This document shows, one piece after another, positions 46,113-54,627 of a DNA stretch of 64,000 nucleotides. The first letter of the stretch is position 1. Each line of letters starts with the position of its first letter. The notes below the pieces were generated by a model. It ran no database searches, was not told where the DNA came from, and was given only the letters and a program-made list of their open reading frames with translations. Source of the DNA: Candidatus Nitrosomarinus catalina (GTDB taxonomy: Archaea > Thermoproteota > Nitrososphaeria > Nitrososphaerales > Nitrosopumilaceae); assembly GCF_002156965.1 (NCBI RefSeq), contig NZ_CP021324.1:220988-284987 (forward strand). Reading direction: 5' to 3'. The position numbers were made by a program, and so were the translations under genes.

Positions 46113-46394
46113 TTAAAGTTCTAAACCAAATGATTCTGCAATACTTGAAAAATTGACATATGATTCTAAGTATTGTCTGCCTTTAGATGTAATGACAAAT
46201 GTGTTTTTTCCATCATATTCAATTTTGTTAATTAGGCCAGCACCTGTCAAATTATTCAAAAATTTTGATAATCTAGAATGTGATAAGTTTGCTTTAGTTA
46301 GAAGTGATGTGGTTTTGATACCTTCTTGACCTGATAATTGGGTGACTGTCAACAGATCTGCAACAATTTGCATACTAGTTCTGTAAGCTACCAT
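46113..46394 (-). CDS. Winged-helix transcription regulator
   Basis: A 93-residue protein from ATG 46394 (MVAYRTSMQIVADLL), chosen because the paralogue at 53235 starts at the same point. Single winged helix: SLLTKANLSHSRLSKFLNNL is the recognition region, with a wing KIEYDGKNTFVIT and a C-terminal dimer helix. Thaumarchaea carry several such one-domain regulators. Target unknown. Confidence 0.82.
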   Translation of the reverse strand: MVAYRTSMQIVADLLTVTQLSGQEGIKTTSLLTKANLSHSRLSKFLNNLTGAGLINKIEYDGKNTFVITSKGRQYLESYVNFSSIAESFGLEL

Positions 46395-46479
46395 GTGGGG
46401 TATAATGAAAAACTCAGATATAAGGGTATTACAATTCATTCAGATCAGATAAATAAGCTCTTCATGCATTTTTTTAATA

Positions 46480-47064
46480 ATGTCTTCTCAATCACCAATA
46501 CCTTGGTATGACGATTTTGTGGGTGTTGCATATAGATACTATGATCTTAGAATGAATGTAGTTCCTTTAATTGCTGATAGAAAACAATCTGCTTCCCTTT
46601 GGCATGATACTATTCATTGGTGGGTAGATCCATCAATTAAAATCAGATTTGTTGAAATGGAAAATGATTATTGGTTTATCATGGGATCTGATTCTCAAAA
46701 ACCTGATACAAATTTAGCTTTTTTCAAAATATTAGCAAAATCTGAACATTATGAACGATTCAAAAAGGGTCATGGTGGTGAAGCCTATCTTAGATTAGGA
46801 GTCTATACACAAAAATCTCTAAACGATGCCAAAAAAAATGATTCGTGTAGTTGTGGTCATGAAGCACAAGATCATGATGAGGGCGATGATGATGTTTGTT
46901 TATACAATGATTGTAGTTGTAAAGCATTTTCTACTTTTCAAGTGAATTTATTGAAAAGAAAAAAAACTATAACTGATATCAAATTTTTAGAGGAAAATGA
47001 TGTTAAAGATGATCCTCTTGCATGGAACTGTTTTAATGTGAATAAATATTCAAAGACAGAATAA
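46480..47064 (+). CDS. Hypothetical protein with cysteine/acidic cluster
   Basis: A 194-residue soluble protein. An N-terminal alpha/beta region (residues 1-120) is followed by a dense cluster SCSCGHEAQDHDEGDDDVC then NDCSCKAF. That is six cysteines and several His/Asp that could bind zinc or another metal as in calcium- or zinc-loop domains. No family recognised. Confidence 0.68.
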   Translation: MSSQSPIPWYDDFVGVAYRYYDLRMNVVPLIADRKQSASLWHDTIHWWVDPSIKIRFVEMENDYWFIMGSDSQKPDTNLAFFKILAKSEHYERFKKGHGGEAYLRLGVYTQKSLNDAKKNDSCSCGHEAQDHDEGDDDVCLYNDCSCKAFSTFQVNLLKRKKTITDIKFLEENDVKDDPLAWNCFNVNKYSKTE

Positions 47065-47065
47065 A

Positions 47066-47233
47066 TTAATCTAAATCCTTGTTAACTCTGATGTGATCCC
47101 CTGGATAATGTTCGTGAACTTTTTTTGAATAACATTTTCCACACATTATTCCTTCAATTCCCCATTCATCCATTGGATTGTAGCGTTGTTTTACTTTCTC
47201 ATTACAAATGGTACATTTTTCTTTTAAACCCAA
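47066..47233 (-). CDS. Small zinc-ribbon protein, 55 residues
   Basis: Frame from TTG 47233 to TAA 47066. Two CxxC pairs (CTIC at residues 7-10 and CGKC at 31-34) with a conserved-looking YNPMDEWGIEGIM between, and HEHYPGD after. One zinc is expected. TTG is the only start that keeps the first CxxC. Missed by a length cutoff but convincing by its motifs. Confidence 0.66.
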   Translation of the reverse strand: MGLKEKCTICNEKVKQRYNPMDEWGIEGIMCGKCYSKKVHEHYPGDHIRVNKDLD

Positions 47234-47340
47234 TTCGATTTTTTCTATTTTTCATCAATATAAAAAACATGCTAGATTCTTCATATTTGAGAAAATTATG
47301 TTAAATATTACGTATTTCTCATTAAATCAGGTAGCTAGTT

Positions 47341-47379
47341 TAACCAATGTAAACCTCCTGCAAGATTTTTACTTGGTTA
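47341..47379. terminator. Hairpin after the AIPR gene
   Basis: TAACCAA-t-GTAAA pairs with TTTAC-TTGGTTA around a 14-base loop, and outer GTAGC (47331-47335) pairs with GCTAC (47381-47385). It is 18 bases past the AIPR stop (minus strand). Either a transcription end or a small structured RNA. Confidence 0.4.
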
Positions 47380-47396
47380 GGCTACTGCCTTTCTTA

Positions 47397-49148
47397 TCAA
47401 AATAAATTATTTGCAATTTTTCTAAGTGCCATTATTTCATCTTCTTCTTGTCTGATTTTCTTATCTATGACTCTAAGCATTGTGTCATTCCAAACATGTT
47501 GTGAGAAGAAATTATGTTTTGTATTTGCCAGCTCAATTTCATCATCTACTACTGTATCTTCTAGAAATTTTGTCACAATTGTATCAGTTATTTTTAAAAT
47601 TCTATTATTTAGCTTAAAACTATGAAAAATTGGTTCTAATTTTCTAATGTCTGATTTAAAATCTCCTTTAGATTCTAAAATTTTTTTATGTAATATTCTA
47701 AAATAAACAGCTACAAAGAATAGTGTTGCATATCTTTTTGTTTTATGACCTCCTTGTTTGCCGTATTTCAAAGATTTTTTTGCAAATTCTTTTACAAGAT
47801 ATGGATATAGTATAATTCTATAATCATCTTTTAGATTATCATTAAAAATTTGATCATATTTGCTACCTCTTGGAAGAAACTGAGATGGAGAACTATATGA
47901 CTCGGTTGGTCTTTGTTCGATACCTGCAACTAGTGATTGAATTGCATCTTTGGCAACAATGACTTTTTTATGATTATCTGGTAAATAATTATTGTAAGCC
48001 CCGTCTCCATTGTATTCTGATTGTTTAGATTTTGATTTTGTATCAAATGAGCCTGCTTGAATTTCATAAAAATACCCACAATTTTTCAATTGTGATTTAA
48101 TTGATTTATGAAAATCCATTAATGAAACTAAATCTTTTCCTCTAACTGAATTTTGTGAATTTCTATATTTTGTAATATTGTTTTGTTCTTGTTCATCATC
48201 TGCTTTGATTATAGTTACTGTCATTGATCCATCCATATTTTTTGTTCTCTTTGAATGATCTAAAATTGAATTTGATGTTTGTGCACCATTAACAATTTGT
48301 GGAGCAAAAAGCTCAATCATATTTTCTCCTAGTTCTGTGAAATCACTAACTACTATTGTAATTCCATTATTATAAAAAAAGAATTTCCCTGGATTTGTTT
48401 GTAAAGTATCTCTTAGTCCTTTGTTTACTGTAGTTTTAAATTGCATCCATTGTCTGATGTTTGATTCAAAGACATAGTCTCTATTTTTACTTACAAAATC
48501 TGTTAATTCACGCAGTTTTAAAATTCCTAAAATAGTATTTTCATGTCTAAGCATTCTTTCAAGTTTAATGGATGATTTTTTCCCTGCTGCTGGTTTTTTA
48601 ATTCTGTCCCATAATCTTTGAATTATTTTCTCTTCATCAATTATTTCTACTATTTCATCTTGATAATCGACTTTTTGATCCGTAACATAACAACATTTTA
48701 TTTTTAGATTTTTTTCTTTGATTTTTGTAACAAGTTGAGCTAATTCTGGTCTCATTTTTGTTATATCTTTTGTAAGTAATCTTTTTGCATCTTCTTTGAA
48801 TTTTGCAATTGCTTCAAGAGAATGTGAAGTTCCATATTTTGATTGGAATAATCTAACAGTGTTGTCTGAAAAATCTACTGGTAAATATGCATCAATCCCT
48901 AGATCGTTTGCCCCATCTACAATTGCATCTGCTGCATCATCCTCTGTAGCCTCAAAAACTCTTGTTAAAATCCATTGAAGAAAATTATTACCTTTTTCTA
49001 CTTCACTTTTTGAATCTTCGGCGTATTCCTGAATGTTTTCTCTAATGTTTTCTGCAAATCCTTCTAGAGGTGGACTAGAATTTTTTTGTACTAATAGAGC
49101 CTGTGATCCTGGTATGTATTCTAATAGACCATTTGGATTTTGTGACAT
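47397..49148 (-). CDS. AIPR-family (abortive infection/phage resistance) protein
   Basis: A 583-residue protein matching the AIPR family: the core FFYNNGITIVVSDF...PQIVNGAQTSNSI and IIKADDEQEQNNITKYRNSQN are its signatures. The N-terminus contains FLQWILTRVFEATEDDAADAI and IDAYLPVDFSDNTVRLFQSK, reminiscent of a nuclease-like D...Q.K core. AIPR proteins are linked to phage defence. No other defence gene is adjacent, so it may act alone. A structured hairpin follows the gene. Confidence 0.85.
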   Translation of the reverse strand: MSQNPNGLLEYIPGSQALLVQKNSSPPLEGFAENIRENIQEYAEDSKSEVEKGNNFLQWILTRVFEATEDDAADAIVDGANDLGIDAYLPVDFSDNTVRLFQSKYGTSHSLEAIAKFKEDAKRLLTKDITKMRPELAQLVTKIKEKNLKIKCCYVTDQKVDYQDEIVEIIDEEKIIQRLWDRIKKPAAGKKSSIKLERMLRHENTILGILKLRELTDFVSKNRDYVFESNIRQWMQFKTTVNKGLRDTLQTNPGKFFFYNNGITIVVSDFTELGENMIELFAPQIVNGAQTSNSILDHSKRTKNMDGSMTVTIIKADDEQEQNNITKYRNSQNSVRGKDLVSLMDFHKSIKSQLKNCGYFYEIQAGSFDTKSKSKQSEYNGDGAYNNYLPDNHKKVIVAKDAIQSLVAGIEQRPTESYSSPSQFLPRGSKYDQIFNDNLKDDYRIILYPYLVKEFAKKSLKYGKQGGHKTKRYATLFFVAVYFRILHKKILESKGDFKSDIRKLEPIFHSFKLNNRILKITDTIVTKFLEDTVVDDEIELANTKHNFFSQHVWNDTMLRVIDKKIRQEEDEIMALRKIANNLF

Positions 49149-49222
49149 TAATTTTTGTAATGTATTATATATTTAGAGAATTAGGTAATTGTGTAATAAC
49201 TCTCAAACGGAAATGAAATGAA

Positions 49223-49663
49223 ATGATAAAAAAAATAATCTCTTTGGCAATATTATTGGGAATATCTGCAACTGTTATTGGTTTGTCATTATCTGGATTA
49301 AATTCTGAAGAAATTACTCCTGAAGAAATTATTTCTGAAGAGACTAGTTTAGAAACTGAAGAAATGATGAAAGCAGATGTTGTAATACCAACAAAGGTTT
49401 CACGTCCTGGATGTGATATCGAAGATATTTGTTACATCCCATCGAAAATTATTGTAGAAAAAGGAGGTTCTGTAACATGGTTGAATGAAGATTCTGCTTT
49501 TCATACTGTGACATCTGGATTTTATGGGGAGCCTACTGAACTTTTTGATAGCGGTTATTTGGATCCCTATCAGTATTACACATTATCTTTTGATGAAATT
49601 GGTACATTCGATTACTTTTGCGAATTACATCCTTGGATGTTTGCTCAGGTAATTGTAGAATAA
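49223..49663 (+). CDS. Exported cupredoxin (blue copper protein)
   Basis: A 146-residue protein with an N-terminal signal/anchor helix (about residues 4-26), an acidic linker, then a plastocyanin-like domain. Copper ligands are visible: His in SAFHTVTSG, Cys and His in FDYFCELHPWMF, and the axial Met right after. Such plastocyanins carry electrons in ammonia oxidisers in place of cytochromes c. It ends one base before tRNA-Cys. Confidence 0.92.
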   Translation: MIKKIISLAILLGISATVIGLSLSGLNSEEITPEEIISEETSLETEEMMKADVVIPTKVSRPGCDIEDICYIPSKIIVEKGGSVTWLNEDSAFHTVTSGFYGEPTELFDSGYLDPYQYYTLSFDEIGTFDYFCELHPWMFAQVIVE

Positions 49664-49735
49664 AGGTACCCGAGGGAGTCGAACCCCCTTGTATAAGCTT
49701 TGCAGGCTCACGCATAACCGTTCTGCCAGAGTACC
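49664..49735 (-). tRNA. tRNA-Cys (GCA anticodon)
   Basis: Acceptor GGTACTC/GGGTACC, anticodon stem TGAGC/GCTTA with loop CTGCAAA (anticodon GCA), T arm GGGGG-TTCGACT-CCCTC, U73 discriminator typical of tRNA-Cys. No intron. Confidence 0.95.
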
Positions 49736-49777
49736 GTTTTGAAAAACACGAAATGAACAATTAAACTCTTTAGATTA

Positions 49778-49996
49778 TTATTTACTAAATGATTTTGAAG
49801 CTAATTTTACATCTTCAGCTTTGATTGTTTTTCTACCTGCATGTGATGCCATATCAACAGCATTTTTTGCAATATCTTCAGCAATATCTTCTATGATTCG
49901 TCTTAATTCATCTGCTGATTCATCACTAACTCTTTCAGCACCAGATTTTTTTAATATTCTATACATTGCTGATAATCCCAATTCTGAAGATTTCAT
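49778..49996 (-). CDS. Archaeal histone
   Basis: A 72-residue single histone fold: LGLSAMYRILKKSGAERVSDESADEL (first helix and loop), long central helix, then SHAGRKTIKAEDVKLASKSF. It packages DNA as dimers or extended multimers. It lacks an N-terminal tail, as usual in archaea. A single-gene unit divergent from tatD. Confidence 0.95.
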   Translation of the reverse strand: MKSSELGLSAMYRILKKSGAERVSDESADELRRIIEDIAEDIAKNAVDMASHAGRKTIKAEDVKLASKSFSK

Positions 49997-50092
49997 AATT
50001 TTTGTTTCTCTTTTTTGTGAAAAAACTTAATGAGTGAAAAAATATCACTAAGGAATCGATTTATACAGACAACATTCAAAATTTATTAGATT

Positions 50093-50851
50093 ATGACATG
50101 GTTATTTGATTCTCACATACATCTGTCTGATTCTGCATATTTGCCTGAAATTGATTTTATTTTAACTCAAATGGATTCGCTCAAAATTAAGGCATGTTGT
50201 GTTTCTATGAATTATGAAAATTCGCTCTCAACATTATCTTTATCAAAAAAAAATGATCTTGTTTTACCTTTTATTGGAATTCATCCTGAATGTTCAAATG
50301 ATAATGATCTTGAAAAAATAAATAATTTAATTGAATTAAATCAAAATTCTATTTCTGGTATAGGTGAGATAGGATTAGATCCTACTTATTGTAAAAATAA
50401 AGATGATACTCAGAGACAAATTCATGTCTTTGAATCTTTACTTTCCTCTGCAGAAAAATTCCATAAACCTGTTTCAATTCATTCCAGAAAAAGTCTTGAT
50501 GATATTTTTGAAATAATGACTTCATATGATACAAAACATGCTTTACTGCATTGGTTTGATGGCAGTAAAAAACAACTTCAAAAAGCCATGGATATGGATT
50601 TTTTTGTATCTTTTGGTCCTGTAATGATTTATGCAAATGATAAACAAAGTTTATTGTCAAAGGCTGATGAATCAAAAATTCTTGTTGAGACTGATGGACC
50701 TGTTAGATTTTCCAGATGTTTTGAAATGAAATCTGGACAGATCAGCTTTATTCCTAGCGTCATTTTTTGCGCCTCAAAAGTTCTTGAAAAAACATTTGAT
50801 GACATGTCATGTCTTTTGGAGCAAAATACAAAACGCTATCTTGGAATATAG
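50093..50851 (+). CDS. TatD-family metal-dependent hydrolase
   Basis: A 252-residue TIM-barrel hydrolase: metal-binding DSHIHL at the start, GIGEIGLDP in the middle, HSRKS and LHWFDGS later, ILVETDGP near the C-terminus. TatD proteins are 3'-5' DNA/RNA exonucleases or deacylase-like enzymes. It is 31 bases before eS17, in the same direction. Confidence 0.92.
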   Translation: MTWLFDSHIHLSDSAYLPEIDFILTQMDSLKIKACCVSMNYENSLSTLSLSKKNDLVLPFIGIHPECSNDNDLEKINNLIELNQNSISGIGEIGLDPTYCKNKDDTQRQIHVFESLLSSAEKFHKPVSIHSRKSLDDIFEIMTSYDTKHALLHWFDGSKKQLQKAMDMDFFVSFGPVMIYANDKQSLLSKADESKILVETDGPVRFSRCFEMKSGQISFIPSVIFCASKVLEKTFDDMSCLLEQNTKRYLGI

Positions 50852-50881
50852 GTATAAAATACCCTCTTCGTTAATTCATGC

Positions 50882-51232
50882 GTGGATAGAATAAAGCGTC
50901 TTTCATTTGAAGTATTAACGGACCATAAGACAAAATTTGGTGAAGATTTTACTGAAAACAAAAAAGCACTAAATCAAGTTTCTATTATCCGCTCAAAAGG
51001 ATTGAAAAATAAAGTTGCAGGATACATTACACGATTTAATAAAAAACAAATTCTCAACGAACAATACAAACAAGATAATGTTGATTCTTCAAATGATGAG
51101 GAACAAGATTCTTCATTAGAGATTGTAGACTCTGAAGATATTTCTGAAACAGTTGAAGAAATTACTCTTACAAACGAGGAAGTTGAAACAATTACTTCTA
51201 CCGCAGAATCTGTAGAAGAGAAATCTGAGTAA
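50882..51232 (+). CDS. rps17e: 30S ribosomal protein S17e (eS17) with acidic C-terminal extension
   Basis: A 116-residue protein starting with GTG 50882 (MDRIKRLSFEVL). Residues 1-58 are a complete eS17 (FTENKKALNQVSIIRSKGLKNKVAGYITR). Residues about 65-116 are an acidic Ser/Glu/Thr tail absent from most homologues. The tail parallels the acidic extension on uS11. Confidence 0.92.
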   Translation: MDRIKRLSFEVLTDHKTKFGEDFTENKKALNQVSIIRSKGLKNKVAGYITRFNKKQILNEQYKQDNVDSSNDEEQDSSLEIVDSEDISETVEEITLTNEEVETITSTAESVEEKSE

Positions 51233-51274
51233 TTAATCAAATATTAATCTCTAAATTGTACATAAGATATTGAT

Positions 51275-52048
51275 ATGATTGCTGTAAAATTAGTCGGTGG
51301 TGCAAAAAAATCATTTAATTCTGAACAATTTCAAATTGAAAAATCCGATATATCTGTTAATGAATTACTTGAGCATTTGTTAAAAATTAAACCTAATGAT
51401 ACTTCTGAGCTTGATATTGAAAATATTCTAATTGCAATTAATGGTTCTGATTCTTCAGCCATGAATGGAAAAGATACTATCATCTCTGATGGTGATGTTG
51501 TAAGTATAATTCCTGTCATTCATGGTGGTTCCTCAAAAAAATTAACTTTTGAAATTGAAAAAAAGCAAATTCACATTATTGAAATTTGTGGCCAAAAAAA
51601 AATTGATATTCAATTTCTTGATGATTTAAGAGAAAAATATCCTAAATTAAAATTTCAAGTTATCTCAAGTAATTTTGTTTTAAATGCTTCTCATTTAAAG
51701 AAAATCTTATCGATTTCAATGAATGCAGAAAAAAACAACATTTTACTATCAAACAAGCTTGAAACTGATATTTTAATGAGATTTGCATCGACGTTACAAA
51801 TTTCTAATGCAATTTCTTCTGTTGGTTTGAAACCTTCAGTTAATTTTATTTTAATTGTAATTGGAAATAAAAATCACTTTAATTCTGTATATTCTGAATT
51901 GTCTCCATTATGTGTAAATTTATTTTTGAAAAATCATTCTTCGTTTATTAAAAAGCATTTCAATATTTCAAAAAAACATACTGATTCTGTATATTCTAAA
52001 ACTCCTCTAGAAGATATTTTGGTCGAAAAAGCTTCTATTTTACTCTGA
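51275..52048 (+). CDS. MoaD/ThiS-like ubiquitin-fold domain fused to KEOPS Cgi121
   Basis: A 257-residue fusion. Residues 1-90 are a beta-grasp MoaD/ThiS-type domain (MIAVKLVGGAKKSF start; GDVVSIIPVIHGG end). Its GG at about residues 86-87 is where free ubiquitin-like proteins end. Residues about 95-257 match Cgi121 of KEOPS: LETDILMRFASTLQISNAIS and VGLKPSVNFILIVIG. Cgi121 helps tRNA bind the t6A-forming complex. The next genes (convergent) encode a TAN1-like and a Sua5 protein, also tRNA modification. Both domain calls are by pattern. Confidence 0.75.
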   Translation: MIAVKLVGGAKKSFNSEQFQIEKSDISVNELLEHLLKIKPNDTSELDIENILIAINGSDSSAMNGKDTIISDGDVVSIIPVIHGGSSKKLTFEIEKKQIHIIEICGQKKIDIQFLDDLREKYPKLKFQVISSNFVLNASHLKKILSISMNAEKNNILLSNKLETDILMRFASTLQISNAISSVGLKPSVNFILIVIGNKNHFNSVYSELSPLCVNLFLKNHSSFIKKHFNISKKHTDSVYSKTPLEDILVEKASILL

Positions 52049-52564
52049 CATACTTCGTTTAGTTTTTTCTAGACTAAGTATATCTGATTTTTTAATGAGT
52101 GAAATCCCTGTCACGATTCCTAGTATCTCAATTAAAATAATTTTATCTGGATAATCTAATGATACTTTGTTTTTTATTTGATTTGCAATATTTGTAATTA
52201 TTTCTTTACTTGAAATATCTGAATTTCTTTTCTCAATTAATATTCTATATGATTCATCATCCTCAATTTTGTTTGAAATGCTAGAAATACATTCTTGAAT
52301 TTTTTCAAGATTTGTTTCGACGATTTTTTGAATTGGAATTACTCTTAAGCAGTATCTGATGCTCCAAGGCTCATCCAACAAGATCTCCTTCATTTTTCTA
52401 ACTACTTCTATGGGATCCAATTTTGTTTGAATAGTAATAATTCCAGACATATTGCTAACAGAAATTTTAATGTCAGGATCCCCCAACTCGTCTAAAATAT
52501 CTATTATTTCTTCCTCTGCTTCTCCTTCTAAATTTCTTGCACAGGTAACAATCAGATTCATCAA
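52040..52564 (-). CDS. THUMP-domain protein, TAN1-like
   Basis: A 174-residue protein with a THUMP domain: N-terminal LIVTCARNLEGEAEEEIIDIL (TAN1-type opening) and C-terminal KIILIEILGIVTGISLI. In eukaryotes TAN1 assists tRNA cytidine acetylation (ac4C). Four-base overlap with the Sua5 gene upstream; end overlaps the Cgi121 fusion convergently by nine bases. Confidence 0.82.
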   Translation of the reverse strand: MMNLIVTCARNLEGEAEEEIIDILDELGDPDIKISVSNMSGIITIQTKLDPIEVVRKMKEILLDEPWSIRYCLRVIPIQKIVETNLEKIQECISSISNKIEDDESYRILIEKRNSDISSKEIITNIANQIKNKVSLDYPDKIILIEILGIVTGISLIKKSDILSLEKTKRSMSE

Positions 52565-53166
52565 ATCACAATATCCTCTTTTTTTAGTGCGCCTTCTCTG
52601 ATGATGTGAATTTTTTCATTTTCTATTTCAATAATTGTTGATTCGCCTTTACTTGTAATTGTTCCTCCATCAACAAAAACATCATAGTTTTTGACATTTT
52701 TCATGCATTCTTGAGGATTTGTAAATGACGACTCCCCCGAAATATTTGCACTTGTACCGACTAGTAAATTACATTTGTTTAATAATTTTAAAGTGCATTC
52801 TGAATTTGGAATTCTCACTGCAATTTTATCTTCTAAATTCAATGATTTTTTTAAATTTTTATCTTTTAATTTTAAAATTAATGTAAGTGGTCCTGGCCAA
52901 TATTTTTTAATAATTTTTTCAGTAAATTTGTCTATTATGCTAATTTGTTTTACTATCTGTATTGAACTTGCTAATACTGGTAGTGATTTTATTTTTTCCC
53001 TTGATTTAATTTCATAAATTTTTTTTACTGCATTTGTATCGTATGGATTGCAACCAATTCCATATACAGTATCTGTTGGAAATATTATGACTCCTCCATT
53101 TTCAATAATTTCTACTGCTTTTTTAATTCCCTTATCCTGACAATTTACTTTCATTATAACTAACAT
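52561..53166 (-). CDS. Threonylcarbamoyl-AMP synthase (Sua5/YrdC family)
   Basis: A 201-residue YrdC-domain protein: FPTDTVYGIGCNP (around residue 31), KSREKIKSLPVLAS, GPLTLILKLK and VGTSANISGESS. It makes the threonylcarbamoyl-AMP donor for t6A, which KEOPS then transfers. The short form lacks the C-terminal Sua5 domain. ATG 53154 is an alternative start. Clustered with TAN1-like and Cgi121-fusion genes. Confidence 0.92.
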   Translation of the reverse strand: MLVIMKVNCQDKGIKKAVEIIENGGVIIFPTDTVYGIGCNPYDTNAVKKIYEIKSREKIKSLPVLASSIQIVKQISIIDKFTEKIIKKYWPGPLTLILKLKDKNLKKSLNLEDKIAVRIPNSECTLKLLNKCNLLVGTSANISGESSFTNPQECMKNVKNYDVFVDGGTITSKGESTIIEIENEKIHIIREGALKKEDIVI

Positions 53167-53234
53167 TCATTATTTCTTTAATTATTATTTTCTTTTTGTT
53201 ATTGTAATTTGTATTAATTTAATAAAAGAAGAAA

Positions 53235-53522
53235 TTAAATATTTAAACCAAAATTATCTGCAAAATTTGAAAATGAATGATATGCTTGAAGAAATTCTCT
53301 TCCTGATTGACTAATTTTATATCTGTTTGAACCCTGTGTATCAGCTTGTTCTAACAAACCTTGTGAAACTAATGTTTTTAAAATTCTAGAAATTCTAGAA
53401 TGAGAAATATTTGCTTTTCTAATTAGATATGTTACTGTAGCTCCATTTTCATCTTGAAGGTCATCCCTAGTTGTTGACAATATGTCTCCAATTATTTTCA
53501 TTTGTGTTCTATATTCTGCCAT
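53235..53522 (-). CDS. Winged-helix transcription regulator, paralogue of the 46113 gene
   Basis: A 95-residue single winged helix beginning MAEYRTQMKIIGDIL and including LIRKANISHSRISRILKTLV. It is clearly related to the protein at 46113 along its whole length, including the SFSNFADNFGLNI-type C-terminal helix. Target unknown. Confidence 0.83.
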   Translation of the reverse strand: MAEYRTQMKIIGDILSTTRDDLQDENGATVTYLIRKANISHSRISRILKTLVSQGLLEQADTQGSNRYKISQSGREFLQAYHSFSNFADNFGLNI

Positions 53523-53626
53523 TTACTTGTATTTTTAGTTGATAAATCTGTATACGAAACAAATGATATTTTCGTATATACTAAAAAGATAAAAGAATTT
53601 GACAACTCTGGATTTTTGAGCCTATT

Positions 53627-54274
53627 TCAAATTTTATCCAAGTCATCATCAAATTTTATCCTCTTTAATGGAACCTTGCTTACTGGAATGAATAATGCAA
53701 CTAATCCTCCTATTTTGATTGTCATTGATATTGAATATAATATTGATTCAGGAAATACAAAAGAATACCAGCCTAAAAATTCTCCAAATGCTAAAAGTCC
53801 TAATCCTAAGGCAACTGAAACCGCACCTTTATTTTTATTGTCTCTATATGACAATATTGTTTCAATTGCACCATACACCAATAAAATAAATGAAATTGAT
53901 CTGAAAATATGTTCTAGTTGAACTGTTGACACCAAGAAAAATGGTAAAATTCCTATTGATCTAAAGTAATTTGATTTTGGAAAAAATGCTTTAATGCTGT
54001 GGGAAAATGCAATAAAAAAATATCCTACAGTTTGAATTACAATTCCTAATGTTTGAATTCCTCTATCTATACTTCCAGATTTAATTACATAATCTTCTAA
54101 CATGTATCCTGACCAAATCACAAAAAATCCGATACTAATTGAAAAAAATGCAATTGTTAATCTAAATAATGTTGGACTGCCTGTATTTCGAAATCCCACA
54201 AAAGACATAATGCCGATTGCAAGGCCGACTAAAAATCCTACAAGATTTAATATATTTTCTAATAAAAATTCCAA
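53627..54274 (-). CDS. Seven-helix membrane protein of unknown function
   Basis: A 215-residue protein with about seven membrane helices and very short loops. No catalytic motif. It resembles the seven-helix sensor-like regions seen in archaeal signalling proteins, but without a kinase part. It follows a short gap after the winged-helix gene, transcribed in the same direction. Confidence 0.7.
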   Translation of the reverse strand: MEFLLENILNLVGFLVGLAIGIMSFVGFRNTGSPTLFRLTIAFFSISIGFFVIWSGYMLEDYVIKSGSIDRGIQTLGIVIQTVGYFFIAFSHSIKAFFPKSNYFRSIGILPFFLVSTVQLEHIFRSISFILLVYGAIETILSYRDNKNKGAVSVALGLGLLAFGEFLGWYSFVFPESILYSISMTIKIGGLVALFIPVSKVPLKRIKFDDDLDKI

Positions 54275-54334
54275 TGATGTTTAGTAATTTCTTAAAGTAA
54301 TTATTTTAATCTGATGAATCATTTTACCATCTTG

Positions 54335-54550
54335 TTAATCCCATTCATCCAAGGATCCTGCTGTATGTCCTTCTGTGCTACCACCAGACGCATAATCTCC
54401 TAAAATATCTGAATATCTTGGTTGATTATGTGCTACAAATTTTACATACTCCCCGTAACTCATATCTAAATCACATGAACCACATTTGACAACTGAATAA
54501 TCCATTGCCACTTCTGCATTTTCTTTACATTTTGGACACTTGATCTTCAT
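54335..54550 (-). CDS. Small zinc-ribbon protein, 71 residues
   Basis: N-terminal zinc ribbon with CPKC (residues 4-7) and CGSC (22-25), then an acidic, Gly/Ser-rich disordered tail. No signal peptide. Divergent from the YggX-like gene, which also has a zinc ribbon. Function unknown. Confidence 0.75.
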   Translation of the reverse strand: MKIKCPKCKENAEVAMDYSVVKCGSCDLDMSYGEYVKFVAHNQPRYSDILGDYASGGSTEGHTAGSLDEWD

Positions 54551-54627
54551 GCTTTCTGATATTGTTCATTAATTATTATTACTTTACATCAAAAAAAGAT
54601 AAAAGGAGTAATTTCTTCCTGATTCTT

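Noticed and set aside
47208-47405. Plus-strand 65-residue frame
   Set aside because: It covers the zinc-ribbon start and the AIPR terminator hairpin; composition is that of AT-rich non-coding DNA.
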